NCBI GenBank assembly: GCA_030142905.1
Contig: JASJOG010000097.1
Coordinates: 248,001 to 312,000, forward strand
Reading direction: 5' to 3'
Length of the DNA stretch: 64,000 nucleotides
Origin: Heliopora coerulea
Taxonomy: Eukaryota > Cnidaria > Anthozoa > Scleralcyonacea > Helioporidae
Shown here: positions 36,901 to 51,900 of the stretch, piece by piece
Numbering within the stretch: position 1 is the first letter of the stretch
Layout of the letters: each line of letters begins with the position of its first letter
Notes under the pieces: generated by a model
What the model saw: the letters and a program-made list of their open reading frames with translations, nothing else
The model's database searches: none
What the model was told of the DNA's origin: nothing
Made by a program: the position numbers and the translations under genes

Positions 36901-39900
36901 ATTAGCGGTTAGTTTTTTATGGAAATTTAGATTTTTTCCAAATTTCATTTTTTTAGACAGGAAAATTTGGTAGGGGTAGTTTCGAGCAATGGCCTATATC
37001 TCACAACAGAATTGTAGATACCAACCGAAGCTTTCAGAAAATCTTTCTCATAAAAAAATATTAAAAGTCACGAAACACCAGCCACAAGTTCGATGGCGTT
37101 GAGAAAATATTTAAAAAACTCGTTAGGGGTAGGTAGTTTTACCTACCTCCGCCCAGAATAGGGTTAATAATTAAGACTGGTTTAAATTCACATTAGTTAA
37201 GCTGCCAGGTTCACTCTTAAATGTTGTGAGAGTCACCAATTGCTACATATAAATCATCTGGTTATTAGGGATAATTTCAGGCTGAGTTCATGAAGGGTTC
37301 TCTTTCGAAATTATTCTTCGATTACATGACGGAAATTTCAGCCCGATTAGGCGTGCTAAACTTCTTCCATGTTCTAAACCCCAAAGTGGTTATGGGTGCA
37401 CACACACAGATGTTTGGGTTTGGATGTTCTGGTATTCTGTATGCAACTTGTTTTGTCTCCCTTAGCCTGTGACTGCTCAGAGATTGGTGCCGAGAGCGAA
37501 ACATGTGACGCGTATGGTGGGCAATGTCGCTGCAAACCTGGTGTAATGGGAATAAGGTGTGACAGATGCCGACCTGGTTACTTTAACTTCACCAACGAGG
37601 GCTGCACACGTGAGTATCACCGCCTTGACCGACGCTTTAGAACTTACATTTTCGCGTATCTTCAACTTAAGTTCCTTTGTTTGTGAACAGCTCCTTCGAT
37701 TGGGAATATCAAATTTCTGACTGGCCAACGTACAAAATAACGGTCGGACATAGGATAGTTGTCCGACCAGACTAGAGACATTACACAAGCACACATGCAT
37801 ACATTTTTAAGGTCTTCAAAGATGAATATTATAATTTGTGAAGTAGGATTGATAATTAATGGTTTCTAATCCGCAAAAATTTGAGAAAATTAAGCGTGTT
37901 TTTATCACATTTAAAGACACGATATAGCTATGATTTTCCTTTGTATTTTCCTCAAGTATTGATGCGCTTTTGAAATATATATATATATATTTTATTTCAA
38001 AATTATTATTATATTTCTGATATGTATATATAATTAGAAGTATAATTAATCAGAAGTAAAATTAATTTAAATTAGGAATGAAAAAGCGCACCAAATTCGA
38101 ACAAAATCAGTATGGAGTAATGTTTATTTTAAACGAAATTTTTTGCACCTTTAAAAGCTGCATTTCTTGAATTTGTATGGCTAATGATTACTATGCCTAT
38201 CTTCTGTTCATCACAGTCAACCCATTGAAGTGGATGTGTTTATAGCCCTTGGAAATTTCTCTGGCAAAAAAAGTTGGACGTATTAACAGCTTGAACTGTT
38301 TGAAAATTACGTAATTTCCATAATTGCTCAAAACGGGTATTAGAATGAAATTGAAACAATATGGCAGAGATACTTCGTCTTAGCTAAGCTCAACTGGCTC
38401 TAAACACGACAAAAGCCCTCGATAAAAGCCTTTCGGGCGGGAGCCCGAGAATTTCGCCAAACCCCGAAGTTGTTGCATCAACGTATTTCTGGTTGTTATT
38501 ATTGTGAAACTGTGATATATTTTCTTTAATATGCTTTTCAGCTTGTAACTGCGATGATCTGGGATCGAAAAATTTTTCGGTGTGCGATCATACCTCAGGA
38601 CAATGCGTTTGTAAGCGTGCCGTGGAAGGACGAACTTGTGGTCGCTGCGAAATGAATTTCTTTGGTTTAAATACTGGCAAAGGTTGCGTACCGTGTAACT
38701 GTAACGCGACTGGTGCAAAGAACGCTTCATGCGACGGTATCACAGGAAAGTGTTACTGCAAGTTTGGTGTAGAAGAAAAAGAAACGGACAAATGCGATCG
38801 ATGCAAAGCTAATTACTTTAACTTCACAAAAACTGGTTGTCAGTAAGTCATTCTTTTGTTTTCCTTCATATCTGTGTCCCGTAATGTTTTCAGGCCTTGA
38901 CTGAGGTAAAAGTATGGACTGAGTATTATGAAAGATTTGCACAAAACCTAGTTTTCGTAATTTTACTATCATTATTGTTTTCATCATGCTTTTCAGTATG
39001 CTTTTTAAAGAACGCCACACCTTTTTATAAAAGCCAAAATTTACCTTGACTAAATTTACTAACCCAAATTTACCTTATGTAACAGAAAAACCACTGAAAA
39101 TAGGTGCAAACGCATTGGACATAATGCTGCTCCCGATTAATCGATTATTTTTTGGCAATCGATTATTCTTAAAAATAAACGGATCATCGACAACAACCAA
39201 GCAAAACATGATATTTACCTGAACTTTCTTTCTGGAATTAAAAAAATGCGAAGAGATGGCATTCTCGTGCTCTCATTGCAGTCAATTGTGCTCAAAGAAG
39301 AAGTGTGCAGCACTTAATGCAGCCGTTATAGATGCATTGTTATTTTTAAACAAAAACAATATGTAGACAGTCAAAGTGCAAATTTCTTTATTTATCCTAT
39401 TTCTCTGTGTTTATATAATTATGTTATATACGTTTTTCTCTTCAGTTTTTCTCCTGGAAAATTTCGAAACTTTAAAAACATTAAAACACACCCCTTTCTT
39501 TGAAGGAACAAACCACTGTGGACGTGTCATGCTTTAATTTATTCAATACGATTAATCGATATTAATCGAGTGTTGACAGCGATTAATCGATTACGGTTAT
39601 GAACCGATGGGAGCAGCACTAATTGGACAAAATTAAAATACAACGAAGTTTAGTAAAATAAAATAGTATAAGATAAGGCGAAATGAGATTAGGTGATATG
39701 AGCTGGGGTGAGGTCAGATGAGATAAAGTGAGATGAGTTTAGGTGAGATGAGGTGAAATGAGATTAGATGAGATCTGATAACAAAGCATAACAAACCGAA
39801 AAGAGACAAGACAAGACAAAACAAATAAATCAAAATTAAATAAATTGAGACAAAGTGAAACAACATAAAACTAATTAAAAATGGAAAAACGGAATGAATG

Positions 39901-42900
39901 AGAAGAAAATTAAAACAAAGTAATATTGAAATAAAGTTGATTAAATTATAATAAAACAAAACAAAATGACGTGTAACAAAACAAAACATAATTTTAAATA
40001 AAATCAAATGAATTAGAGTGAAATAAAAGTAGTAAAAATCGTTCACTAAAATCAAACGAGGAAAGCAAACCCTAGTCGTCTCCAGTTTGGACAGGTTCAT
40101 TTCGTTTAGTAGTGTGAAATGGATGTAGTTTCATTATACAAGTTCAAATCTTGGGGAGTGACCACTTTGTGCTTGGGGGTTTGACTTGGAATAGATCCGC
40201 CATTTTGCTCGATGTAAATTTGTTCTAATTACGAATCACGTTTGTGATTCATGTATTTGTGGTTCGTGTGTTTGTTGTGGAATAACTACCATAGGCTAAT
40301 TTGGTTTCAGCTGAACGTTCTGACAATCCATCATCCATCCCAGATCCTTCAAAGAGAATTCATTAGTATAAGTAAGCTGTGATTCATGGATTAGCTGCCA
40401 GGCTGTCCAAAATTGCGGTAACGAAGCGTGCGTTACCGCCGCGTTACTGTAAACCTACTTTAGGTTAACGATTTTTCGTTACCCAAAATATATTTCCCAA
40501 AGTACGGTAGCTATTTGAGTTTTATTTGTCAGACTGTAAAAATACTAAATTGTAGCTTCTTAGCTTGATTATTAGACCACTTGACCAAAATAGAGAGCTA
40601 GTACTAATCAATTTATAAAGCTATTGAAAAATGTCATAACATTAAACAGACTAAAGCCGTAACCTTGATATGATGATTTTCTATTTTAAAAATCTTATTG
40701 TTTCCCATTGTTCATCTATGTTTAAGTTAACGGTGGCGTAAATGGGTTCACCTAAGGGCCCATTTACACGATACGACTGTCGTATACGATTGTTCATTTT
40801 GATGTATCCGATTCATTCGTAAAAGTTTTCAGGACCAATTCCTACATTCGCCAGCGAATAGCAAGCAGGAATTGTGGTTTTATCACGTAATCACATACGC
40901 CAAAGTGAAAAATCGTGTCGTGACAATTGTATCGTGTGGATAAGCCTTAAAATGATTTGGCGGTAACGAAATTTCTTTACCGCTGTGTTTAATTTTGGAA
41001 AGCCTGAATGTAGCTAAAAAGATTTTTACACTTCTTTTTAGGGCCTGTAACTGTGACGAGGCTGGCTCAAGATCCCTACAATGTCATTCGTCGGGTGAAT
41101 GCCCTTGTAAAATCAACACATCTGGAAAGAAGTGTAGCCAGTGCATAAGTGGGACTTTTGCTTTGGAGAGATCCAACCCAAGTGGGTGTACTCCGTGCTT
41201 TTGTTTCAACAGGACTCGACAGTGCTCTTCCGCTGAAGGGTTCATATTAACTTCCATTGAACAGTCAAACTTAACGTTGGTATCGAACAATTACGTACAC
41301 TTGACATCAAGTTTTAGTGGAAACCAGCTGCGTTCATATGGTCGATTGTTCATCGTTTATATGTCGACTGCTAGTAACTTCTCCGGAGACTTCGACTTAC
41401 ATCTAAGAAGCCCAAGGCGCGATATTACCTTCCGGCTGAGCAGTACTCCGGAAAAAGACAGATACTATTTACTGCTGCACGAAAATAACACCAGAGAAAG
41501 GTTGACGACTTATGAAATGCAATCCATTTTGGTAGATTTGAGGGAGGTAACCTTAAATGCAACTTACGAGAGTCAATATGAACGGGTCAATACAACAATT
41601 ACAAAGGTTTCTATGGGTTCAGCGATTCCTGGTGTCGGTAGCATAAATGACAAAGCAAAACACGTTGAAAATTGTTCATGTCCATACAGCTACACAACGC
41701 TTTCTTGTGAAAATTGCAACACAGGTAAGATAACGATAGCTGTTTGGAGACATTTGGAGTGGTATGAATTCTTCTGTCAAATCCTTCTGTTGTCCGCCTG
41801 AACCATATAAAATAATCGTTTGCCCCCCCCCCCCCCCCCCCCCACGATATACTACAGGAGGTTCCTGTTCTCACTCATTGTTATGGTACGTGTTCTTAAT
41901 AGGGAGTGTAAGCAAACACTACGACAAACACTACGGCAACGTGTTCTTGCAATATAAATGGTCATTCAAAACAAAAGGAATGAATGACCAATTTGTATTC
42001 CCTAAAGTATTTTCGACACCGTCTTACCTCTACACAGTAAGCCGTCCAGAACATTTCTACGATTTCACCAGTAGTTTGACACGCAATACGTAGGTCGTTT
42101 CGGGTCTTTTAATCGTTAGTATACTGAACTGAGCTGGTGAGAAGAGTTTCAGAGGAGTGAACAACATTCACAATTCATTATAACGTCATTAGAAGGTTAT
42201 TCCATTCAATTGCATAAAGTTGAGCTATTTTGTTAAATGCCGCAGCCGTACTAGTTTGCGTAAACTCCCTATATCATTACCCGGTGGACTGCCTGTGACG
42301 GGCGAGTTGAAAAGTGGCCTTTATTTTTGTTTGATTTTTGTTTTTGTTTTTTTTTTTTATTATTTTTTTTTGTTGGCCAAAAATCGTCATGGAGACGACG
42401 CACGCGTAAGTACCGCCGAAGGCAGTGAAGGCTATCAGGCCACTTTTCGGCAAGGGCACTCGCTTAGCGAAGTTATCCTGAAAAGTTTGTCCTGCTATAT
42501 ACGCTGATTTTTCATACAATTGCACAAACTATTCGCGCTATTCCTACACCATAAGATGACCAGGGATTTCGAAACGGCTCGGTATAGACACTTGGAGTGT
42601 CCTAAACACACACGTTTGGCAAAACTTGCCGCGCCCTGATTCGATCAACACAACATCCTGTTATATATTTTAACCATAGTGGTTGAGCATTTCTTACTGC
42701 GAACGTGCAAAAGACAGTTCATACTCATTGCTTCTCCAAATGGCGTGATTGGTGACTACAAAGACAATCCATGAAACCACTTTCGTGAAATTCTCAAGCA
42801 CATTCCCTTGTTTCCTACCGTGATCACAACATCTCTAAGCCCACCAAGTGAACGCACGATACAGCATTTTGTTCCAACGTAAATGACGTAGCACGTTTTG

Positions 42901-45900
42901 AACAATAGTCTTCAAAAATGTCGATCACTGATACGGATATGTTTCCTGTTTTGATAGCATTTCCCTTGTATCTGTCAAGTTTTAATGGTTTAGTAATGCA
43001 AATGTGGTCGCTTTTTTGTCGAAGTTTGGTTTAACGTTTGTTGAACTCCCGGTTCGAGTGATTGGTGTCAGGTTCTTAATTGAACATGCATTTTTATTCT
43101 TCTATAGGTTTTACTCGAGAGGTTGCAAACTCCAGTTCATTTGTCAACTGTCATCCATGCCCGTGCAACAACCGTTCAGAAACTTGCGATCCGGAGACTC
43201 GTATTTGTAGTAATTGTCGCTTGTCTGCTGGACCTTTTTGTGAAAAATGCCAGTATGGCGTGGATATTGCCACACAATGCACCAAATGTCTACCAGAGTT
43301 TTGGAGTCGAAATATATACAGATATGGATGCCGAGGTATGTGCTAAATGTATTTTTACCCAACAGCTCGTGATTTCACGGAGGAAAATTTTCTGTCAGTA
43401 GTTTTCAGTCTTGATTTGTGGAAAGCTTTGCATTGGTAAAGTGGCTAAGCTGATTTTCATGATAAAAAGGTTCGCTAGATAGTCAAAAAAATTGCAGGAT
43501 GATTCTCAGAATTTCATTTCTTGTAGTCTATCATCAATTAGAACATGGTCACCCCCACTCAGCCAATCAGAAGGGAGTATTTCCGTGCTCTATATGCCAG
43601 TGAACCACTCTTCACAGTGAGTGTATGCTTCAAACAAAAGATAATAGCCTCATTAGTATGCTCTATATGGAGCATACTAATAAGGCTGTGAATGCTGATC
43701 AATGACAGCCCACCATGAATGCTAATCAATGACAATGGCTAAAAACATGAGAAAAAAACATCAAAGGCGTCAAGACAAAGTTGTTTACTGCATAATTTTT
43801 TTACCAAAAATGTAGCTCAAGAACAACGAAACTGTATTTCGAACATCACACTTAGAATCTTTACACATGTGCACACACACACGAAATCCCAGAAATCGTT
43901 CAGTATCTCACAATAAAAATGAAATGAAATACGAGTTTAGCCATGTTTAATGTTAACTGAACAAGATGATGAACAAGCGGTTTCTCTATATTCCTCGTCG
44001 TTTTCTTCCTTCTCCTCCTCGTCGTTTTCTACTTTTTTCTTTTTACCTTCCTTCGGTGTCGGTGAAATATTACACAAAGTATTGGCTGGGTACAGATTGC
44101 CATCCGCTCCTCTGGCTTCCAAAATAAAACTTGTCAGCCAAATGTTGACCTCTTTCACGCTCGTCGTAACAAAATCGAGGGGAACCGAAGAATATTCATC
44201 TCCGATACACGTTTACAGCCCAAGCCGTATTTTGTATAGTTTTCTTTGGAATTCTGTTTCTTTCCCTTCGCCTTATATGTTCGTCAGTAGTAGGTTTCTC
44301 GAGCCTACGAATTTCCTTTCCTTCGTCTTCCAAATATTTTGAAATATCTAAAGCAGTAGATCGTGCGTTGCAACAATGACTTCAAGTTGCGACAGCCCGT
44401 CCATGCTTTGCCAAAAAGTGAGCACAGGCATGCGAATTAACAAAAACCAAAGCAAGACCATTGCGGTTCAAATTCTTTAGGAAAAATATAATTTCCGAAA
44501 TAGAAGGCTCGCTCCGACATAATTATAAAGAGCAATACTAATTATCCCTCAACAAAACATGTAAATAAGAAATTCTTCGTGGGTGTAACCATGTTCTAAG
44601 ACGGATAGAGAATGATCACGTATGGTCAGTAGGGTACAGAGTCCCCCGAATTAGATATATATATCCCACTGAGCACACGTGATCATTCTCTATCCCTTAC
44701 ATTTCCTCCATTCCTTTCTGAATGAACGTCGTTCTCTTAAATGATCTATTTATTGGACATAAATTCATGATATGTTCATTCACACCACGAATCCCATAAC
44801 CTTTCCACCTTTCTTTCAAATATTTTTATTTTCTTTTTAGTTGTGTTTATTTGTATCATAATAGTTTATGAATTTTTATACGTGTAACTCTGTACACGTA
44901 ATATCTCTTACGCCCCTCATTGAAATCACTTACTTTTGTCGAGGCTAGCGTATTCAAATAAAGTTTTGCATACCTTCTACCCAGCTTTCGAACCGTATAA
45001 TCTGGGCATCTTGAAAGAACTCGTTACTTATAAACTTAAACCCAGAATGGCCACCGAAAGAGGGCTAATTTACAAATGGATCTCAAGAGTGAGTTACACT
45101 GGGGAGAAAATTTCAAAACAACGGCTTACCTTATCCAGTACTAGTAGCTCGACCGCGGTTTAACGGGTTCAAGTGCAATTTAACGGACGCACTTGGCCGA
45201 TGACCTTTGTAGTCGGCTCAACAACAAACGTGAATTTTCCGCGGGAAATTTTAATGCAGCCGTGGCCACAGTCAAACGTAAAATGACCTAAGTATACGAA
45301 GATATCACTAAATTCACAAAAGATAAAGAAACTTTACAACAATACTAACTGTTGAAATGATAGATGAACGTTCGTCAACTCTATCCAAGCTCCCACATTA
45401 CTAAAACATATATCTCAATATTAACTCTACAACCAATACCAACCCAAATCCTTATCCTAACTAAATACATGTCGTTATAATATTTTTAATGGATCCGTAG
45501 TTTCGTAATAGCAAAATAGTAGTGAGACATTTCAAATAAACGACAAATTTTTTAATAGTAAACATGTTTCGGCATACTTATGCCATCTTCAGTACAGTGG
45601 AAGAGATCTAATTCTAATTTACATAAGGATATATATTCATAACATGTCAAGTGACGTGGATATTAAATTACAATGTTAAGAAGGCGGAAAATATTTACAA
45701 GTTAAAAACGGTGTTAAGATGGTGTATCTGTTTATTAAGGTCTGGTTTAAGTTTCTTAATGTAAAGTGCTTCCTTGAGTTTTAATGAAAAAGGAGAGTCA
45801 GCAGTGTCTAGGACACGAAAGCATGATGGTGTGAAGTTAGATTTGCATTGAGGTGAAGCGACCCATTTTTTTCCTAGGTTGTGGCTCTTAAAATTTTCCC

Positions 45901-48900
45901 GCCAAATCTCACTTTAGATGACTATTGAGCTAGCAATCCTGGTCAGCACTCAGGTGCGTCCGCTAAAAACTGCATTCTAGCCACCTGGTAAATTGTGTTG
46001 AGAATGGGGAAAGAAATAGAAAAAGAGGGAGCATGGAACAAAACCTTGTCCCAATAGATACCGGACGTGTTAAATCAATTTAAATACAGAGAAAAAGAAA
46101 CCCTGCGGAAAAGTTTAAATTTTATTAGGTTATCGATCGACGTGAAAATAACCTATTAACAAATAAAAAATTATTCATTAGGACATTAGGTAGTCTATAT
46201 GTCTATGGTCTACATTTTTAACGACTTAAAATCGTATTTTAGTACAAAAAAACGAAAAACAAAATTAAGGAGGTCAGACAAGCAGCATTTTTAACAAGTT
46301 GTTTCAAATCGTAGTCGCTCTCGCGTAGTAAGAAAATTTTAAGTCGCCTTTTTAAGAATACTTTTTATTTCTTTTTAATTTAAAAGGGAAACTTTGATTT
46401 GGGCATTTAAATTTAGGAATGGGTTTGAATAAGGAATGGTGCACAGAATTTGCAACACTTAATCTAGATTAATTGAGGACCACAAGATCTTTCATACTTT
46501 TACAATACGAGAGACCTCTGCGAGCGGGGAATTCCTACACGTGTAATACACTTGAAACGGTCTTACCTGTTTACCTTGCTTCTGCTGTATAATGCATTGT
46601 TTTCTGACATCTTTCATTTCTCTTTTTGTAGCATGTAATTGTGTCCTGAACAACACGGTCAACCATAACAGTAGTGTATGCAATAGTACATCAGGTCAAT
46701 GTATGTGCAAAACCTATGTGGGTGGACGGCAGTGCGAACGCTGTGACGACAACTATTACAATACTTCCCATGGCTGCAGAGGTAAAGTTGATTTTGTGCC
46801 AATTTCATTACAAGGGAAAACGGATAAGTGGAAAGGAAGGAGCCAGGGTTTTCATATTGTCAAAAAAATGGTAGGAGGAAATAGCAAAGTAGCCGGAGCA
46901 TTGAAAATTTGAATGTTCCAAGATATATTCTGCTGTATCTAAAGGACCCAAAATCTAATTTTGGGAAACCATTGTACACATATTAAAGAGAATCAGATCT
47001 GTTATATTTTGTTCATTACCATTACCTAGAGTTTCTTTACAACTTCAGACGAAAAAGCTACAATACGTCTTGCCAATGACATAAAATAGGTTAGGATTAG
47101 GGTTGGGGTAAGGGTTAAGATGGTAGTGAAAATAGTGTAAAAGTTTCAAAGGTCGGTCACTTCCGTTACTGATCGTATGGAATTCTGACATTTCGAGCAA
47201 AAGCCCCTCTTCAGAGAAAGAAAAGTGTTCTCTGACGAAAGGCCTTCGGTCGAAACATCAAAATTTTTTACGATCAGTCACGGCAGTTACCAACCTTTGA
47301 ACTTTTTAGGAAACGATACTTCTTATCACTTTGTTACAAGTACGAAAATCACTAAATCATAAGAACTGACGAATCCGTACTTTGGAACACAAAAAGTACC
47401 CGGCCTAGATGCTTAAAGTAGCCCACAACTGGCTTCGGGAACTCTTGAAAACCCAGAAGGAACAGGGTGTGAGAAACCAGAGAAGGAAGTAGCGATGAGA
47501 AAGAAGAATATGAAGAGAAGGTGCTGTGTGAGATGGGAGGTGTTAGAGGCATCGACAATCATTGACAAATTTGTCGGAACAAAACAGATATATACATGTC
47601 ACTAACCCCTCGTTCCCCTTTTCAATGTTATATTGCAAGAAAAGGATGTCTGCAGCCTCTCTTGCAGATCATTTACCATTTTCATCCATGTAGAAACAAC
47701 GTTGAGAGGGGGTAGCGGGGATTAAATTGACCATGCTCATTTTTCATGCAATTACGCGGAAATTTTAATTCTAAACTGTTTCAATTAAATTTGTCACTGA
47801 TTGTTCTAAACAAGAGTAGTTCAGTAAAGCAGTGCTCTCGTATTCTGTCTTAGAATGTCCTGAATGTTATGGATTGATACAAATTCAAGTTGAGATATTA
47901 AAGAGAGGCATTATGGAGCTGGAAACTATGGTGGAGAGATTGTTAACTCGATTTGAATCCATTGGCAATCGGAAGTTTGCTCGGCGTCTAAATTACGCCA
48001 GGATGAATATCAGTAGAATATTTGAGAAGGCTAATTCCACGGCAAACCAAGCCTTCAGGGACTTAAACAACACACTGTCTAGGCTAGGAGATTTGTCATC
48101 TGGTGTCACAAATGTGACGGTGGACACAAATACGCTAAAGAGACAGCAGAGAAAACTGGAGGAGACTATTAAAAACATCACCAGTTGGATAGAAACTGCC
48201 TATTTTCTTTTAAAAGATGCAAATTTCTCTCTACCTTTGGTTGGAAATTTAATGAACAGAATTGAATATTTTGTGATCCAGATGGAAAATAGTCTAAACA
48301 ACTCAAATCGATTAAACGAAACTCAGTTTGAAATATCAGGAAACGTTGTAATCAACTCTAAAAGTCGCCTATCGAAAATCGAATCCGTTGTGGCCCATGC
48401 TCAGACTTCGAGATCAAATCTGACCGAACTTACGAAGTCAGTACTTAATCTACAAAATGAAACCGACGTTATTACTGACCACGGAGAGATCGCTCAGTAC
48501 ATGTCCAAAAACTATTCCAAAAGTGCAGAAAACATCATGGATATTTCCCAAGACCTTTTTGAAGCTGTCAAGAAATTAACTGAATTAATCGAAATGAACA
48601 AAAATCTTTCAAGAACCATTCATGTTTATAACCTAAGTGTGGCTAATCGTGCTGTGGAAGAAGACACATCTAGCTCCGTCAAGGAAACTGAGACTGTGGT
48701 CGCCCAAGCTAACCAGACCTCTACCTCCAGTTCTGCATTGTTGGCTGATGCCAGACATGTACAGCATGAAGCCAGACTTGCGAATGAATCAGCAAAAACG
48801 ACTTTACATGATGCAACTAAAACGCTGAGCATTCTAAAACAGTTTCAGAACCGATCCGAAAACGCTGAACGCATAGCAAAGGATTCTCTCAAAAATATCA

Positions 48901-51900
48901 GCACCACTGACGCCAGCAGTCAGAAGTCAATCGAAAACATTAGAAATGTGAGCGAATCTATTGAAGAAGCATTGAATTCTTCCTATGACGCAGTAAATCT
49001 GGCTAGAAAGGCATACGACATATCAAAAACGGAAAATCAGGTAGGGCGCTGAACTGTAGTGGTAATATTCTTGTTTCAACCTATCACTTTAAATGTGCTA
49101 AATTTGAACGCGTGTATAAGAACCTTCATACATGAGACTGCCTGACAAAATGTATCTAACGAACCCTAGTACTTTTAATCTATTATGACCTGACGTCAAC
49201 AAAATTAGTGTGTCAATTTTTTGAAGTTGTTACAGGATGCTTCTGAATGACCAAATTGAAGAAAAAAATTGACCGAAGACTTGTTTATCTAGGGGCCTAA
49301 TTACTTGGAGAAAACCACCCCGCTTTGCCGGAACGGCATGTTTTGGCGAGATCCCACGCTCACGATCAATCTCTTGTTAAAATCAATTTGGGATTACATG
49401 GGAAGCTTGTCTTGTCCCGGCTAGACGGGATACTTTTTACGCCTAGCCGAGATGTTTTTCTTCCATATAATGGAAATATCACGGCAAAGCGGATCAAGTT
49501 CCAAGCTACTGCGCATGCACGAAAGTACTCTTCCACTGACGCTTCCGTAACACTTCGGCTTAATTTGGCGACATAAATTGTGACTCCAAACTAAATTTCA
49601 CCTCGACAAGTTGGGATTTTCCTCCATATAATCGGAATCAAAAATTATCCTGGGGTAGACTTCCTGGCGCCAAAATCTATCCCTTGACAGCAAAGCTGGA
49701 TCAAATAATCAGACCCTAGATACTTCAAATCATCATACGAGTTGGAACTTTGGAGATGTAAAATTGTGCGAATTCCTAAACTATGCAAAGACGCTAGAAT
49801 CAGAGATTTAAACAATCCACGGTCAAACCAGGGACGCTGAAGGACAAGAGTTTCACATACTGAATTTTGAACTCACTGTCGGCTGCCAGAGTTCTCATGG
49901 TCCCTCCATCGTTTTAAATTTGAAACTGGTGGGAGAAAAGAAGTGAAAGAATCAAACAATACAAAGTTGAGTGTTTTATAATACGACTAATGAATTCCCT
50001 GTGAAGTATGAATTTTTGGTTTACGATGCAAACGCTTTGTTCATCACAGTGATCAGATTTTTGGATATTTTAGTCATTGCATTTTATAAAGTTTAGGGGT
50101 AAGCACTAGCTGATAAATACCTATACCAGCCTGTTAGATGGTTTGATTCCCACACCGTCCTCTCTTGGTGCCCATGTTCATGAGCCCATAAGAATCTTTC
50201 AGGCGATTGCGAGATAGCCTTATTTATATTCCACGTGGTTCGGTTTCGTATGTTCTTTAGGGGGAATATAGTCAATAGCCCCTATCAATTAACTGCCTAA
50301 AAGGCTAGTGGCACATTTTGTCAGTAAATGGGGAATGCGGAGCCATAAACAATGAAGGAAGACAATGGTATAACAATGAATTTATATTCCCCTCTGATAT
50401 TCCCCCCAAATATTCCACTGTAATATTCTCCGCGCCACTCCTTATCTTCCTTCTAATTTAAAAAAAAATAGGGAACACCAAGTACACTTCAACAATACAC
50501 ATTTTAACAATTCCTATAAGCACGTAAAACATCTCACATTTTAAGTACAACTGCGCAGTTGCTTATATTGAAGGCACATGACTTAGCTCGGGAAACGCTA
50601 TCGTTTACCTTAAATTCCTTTGCCGTTGGCTGTTCGTGCAGCAGTCCTTGCTTCTTTGTAAATCCTCTGAAACAGGCTCTTCATTTTTTCAACTAACCCT
50701 TTGGTAGGTATGAAGAGAACTTATATACTTATAACCTGTTCAGTCGGATTCGACTCGACACTAATTTTCTGTTCAAAAAATCTCGTCCGACTCACCACTT
50801 ATGTTTACCAAGTTCGAGCATATTAAACCATCCAACCAAAGCACTTTGCAATTTAAATATACCTCATCAAAACCCCACTACGGGTGTTCAGTGCTTTAGA
50901 TACGCATTCCGAAGGATCCTCGGAACAAAAGCTCTTTGCAATTGTCTCTCAAATCAACCTTGTCCATGTGGAATATAAGTAAGTTATTTTGAGGCCCATC
51001 GGGGATATGTGATTCGTTCACCCAGGGCTACACCCTCGGTGAATAAATCACATATCCCCTTGTTGCCTCAAAATAACCTATACATATGTAGAACAAGTTT
51101 AAAGGTAGGGAATATTTTATGAACTAACCTACATTGGTTAATTTGTGAAATTTTCTGTTCATGTTACCATGAGGATGATTCTGGAATAGAGTCGAAACGT
51201 TGCACATCCTCACGGATATCTTGTGTTAAGTTGTCGCGAGAATCTCTCGTGCACTTAAAATGGATCAAAAGAGCATACTGTTCCCAGTTGACTCCATAGC
51301 TCAATTGGTAGAGCAGCGGTCCGACAACCCGAAGATGCGAGTTCAAATCCCACTCTAGTCAGCAGTGTAGGTTAATTCATGAAATGTTTTTCGTGAAACT
51401 TTCTTACCGCGAGGATGATTCTGGAATTTAAAGGTAGTGCTTTGCCAAGGCAAAAAAAAAAAGCAAACGTGTGAACAAGGTACTGACTATTCCGTATGTG
51501 ACATTTTCGTTTCATATACTCAGAAATAATGTATTATTTACTGCGTCTTCAAGATTTATTTATATATGTTACCATGCTTAAAGAAGTTTGAACAAACAAA
51601 ACCCAACTTCTCTAAAATCTATCAGAATAACACAAACAGCAAAAGGATAAAAATTAGGATGATAACTTGTGACTACTTAATGTTTGAGAAACATGAGAGC
51701 TTGGATATATTAAGGTAGATGAACGATCTTCAAGCTCGATACTCAAACATTAAACCGTATCAATCATTATTAATATATAGTGGCTTCCGCTTAAGTCGCA
51801 CATATATATCGAACTTGCACCCTAGCTCACCATCTGAGTCTTGGTAGCTCAATGGTTAAAGCGTCTTACCGGTCATCAGAAGGTTGCGGGTTCGATTCCC

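Larger units (their letters stand above)
38843..41041 (+). other. Laminin intron 7
   Basis: 2.2 kb holding a hAT-type MITE, a GAGAT/AAACA low-complexity block and a TAA-flanked MITE, each listed. Confidence 0.5.
43336..46631 (+). other. Laminin intron 9
   Basis: 3.3 kb with hairpins at 43648-43687 and 44602-44696, a Penelope-like remnant (45500-45870) and a SINE A tail (about 45355-45422). The 130-codon frame at 43950 is Ser/Phe-rich and unrecognised. Confidence 0.5.

Noticed and set aside
39714..40100. 128-codon Phe/Leu-rich membrane-like protein
   Set aside because: Lies in degenerate GAGAT/ACAAA low-complexity sequence inside a laminin intron.
48637..48832. Frames inside the laminin coiled-coil exon in other frames or strand
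   Set aside because: Shadows of the large coiled-coil exon.
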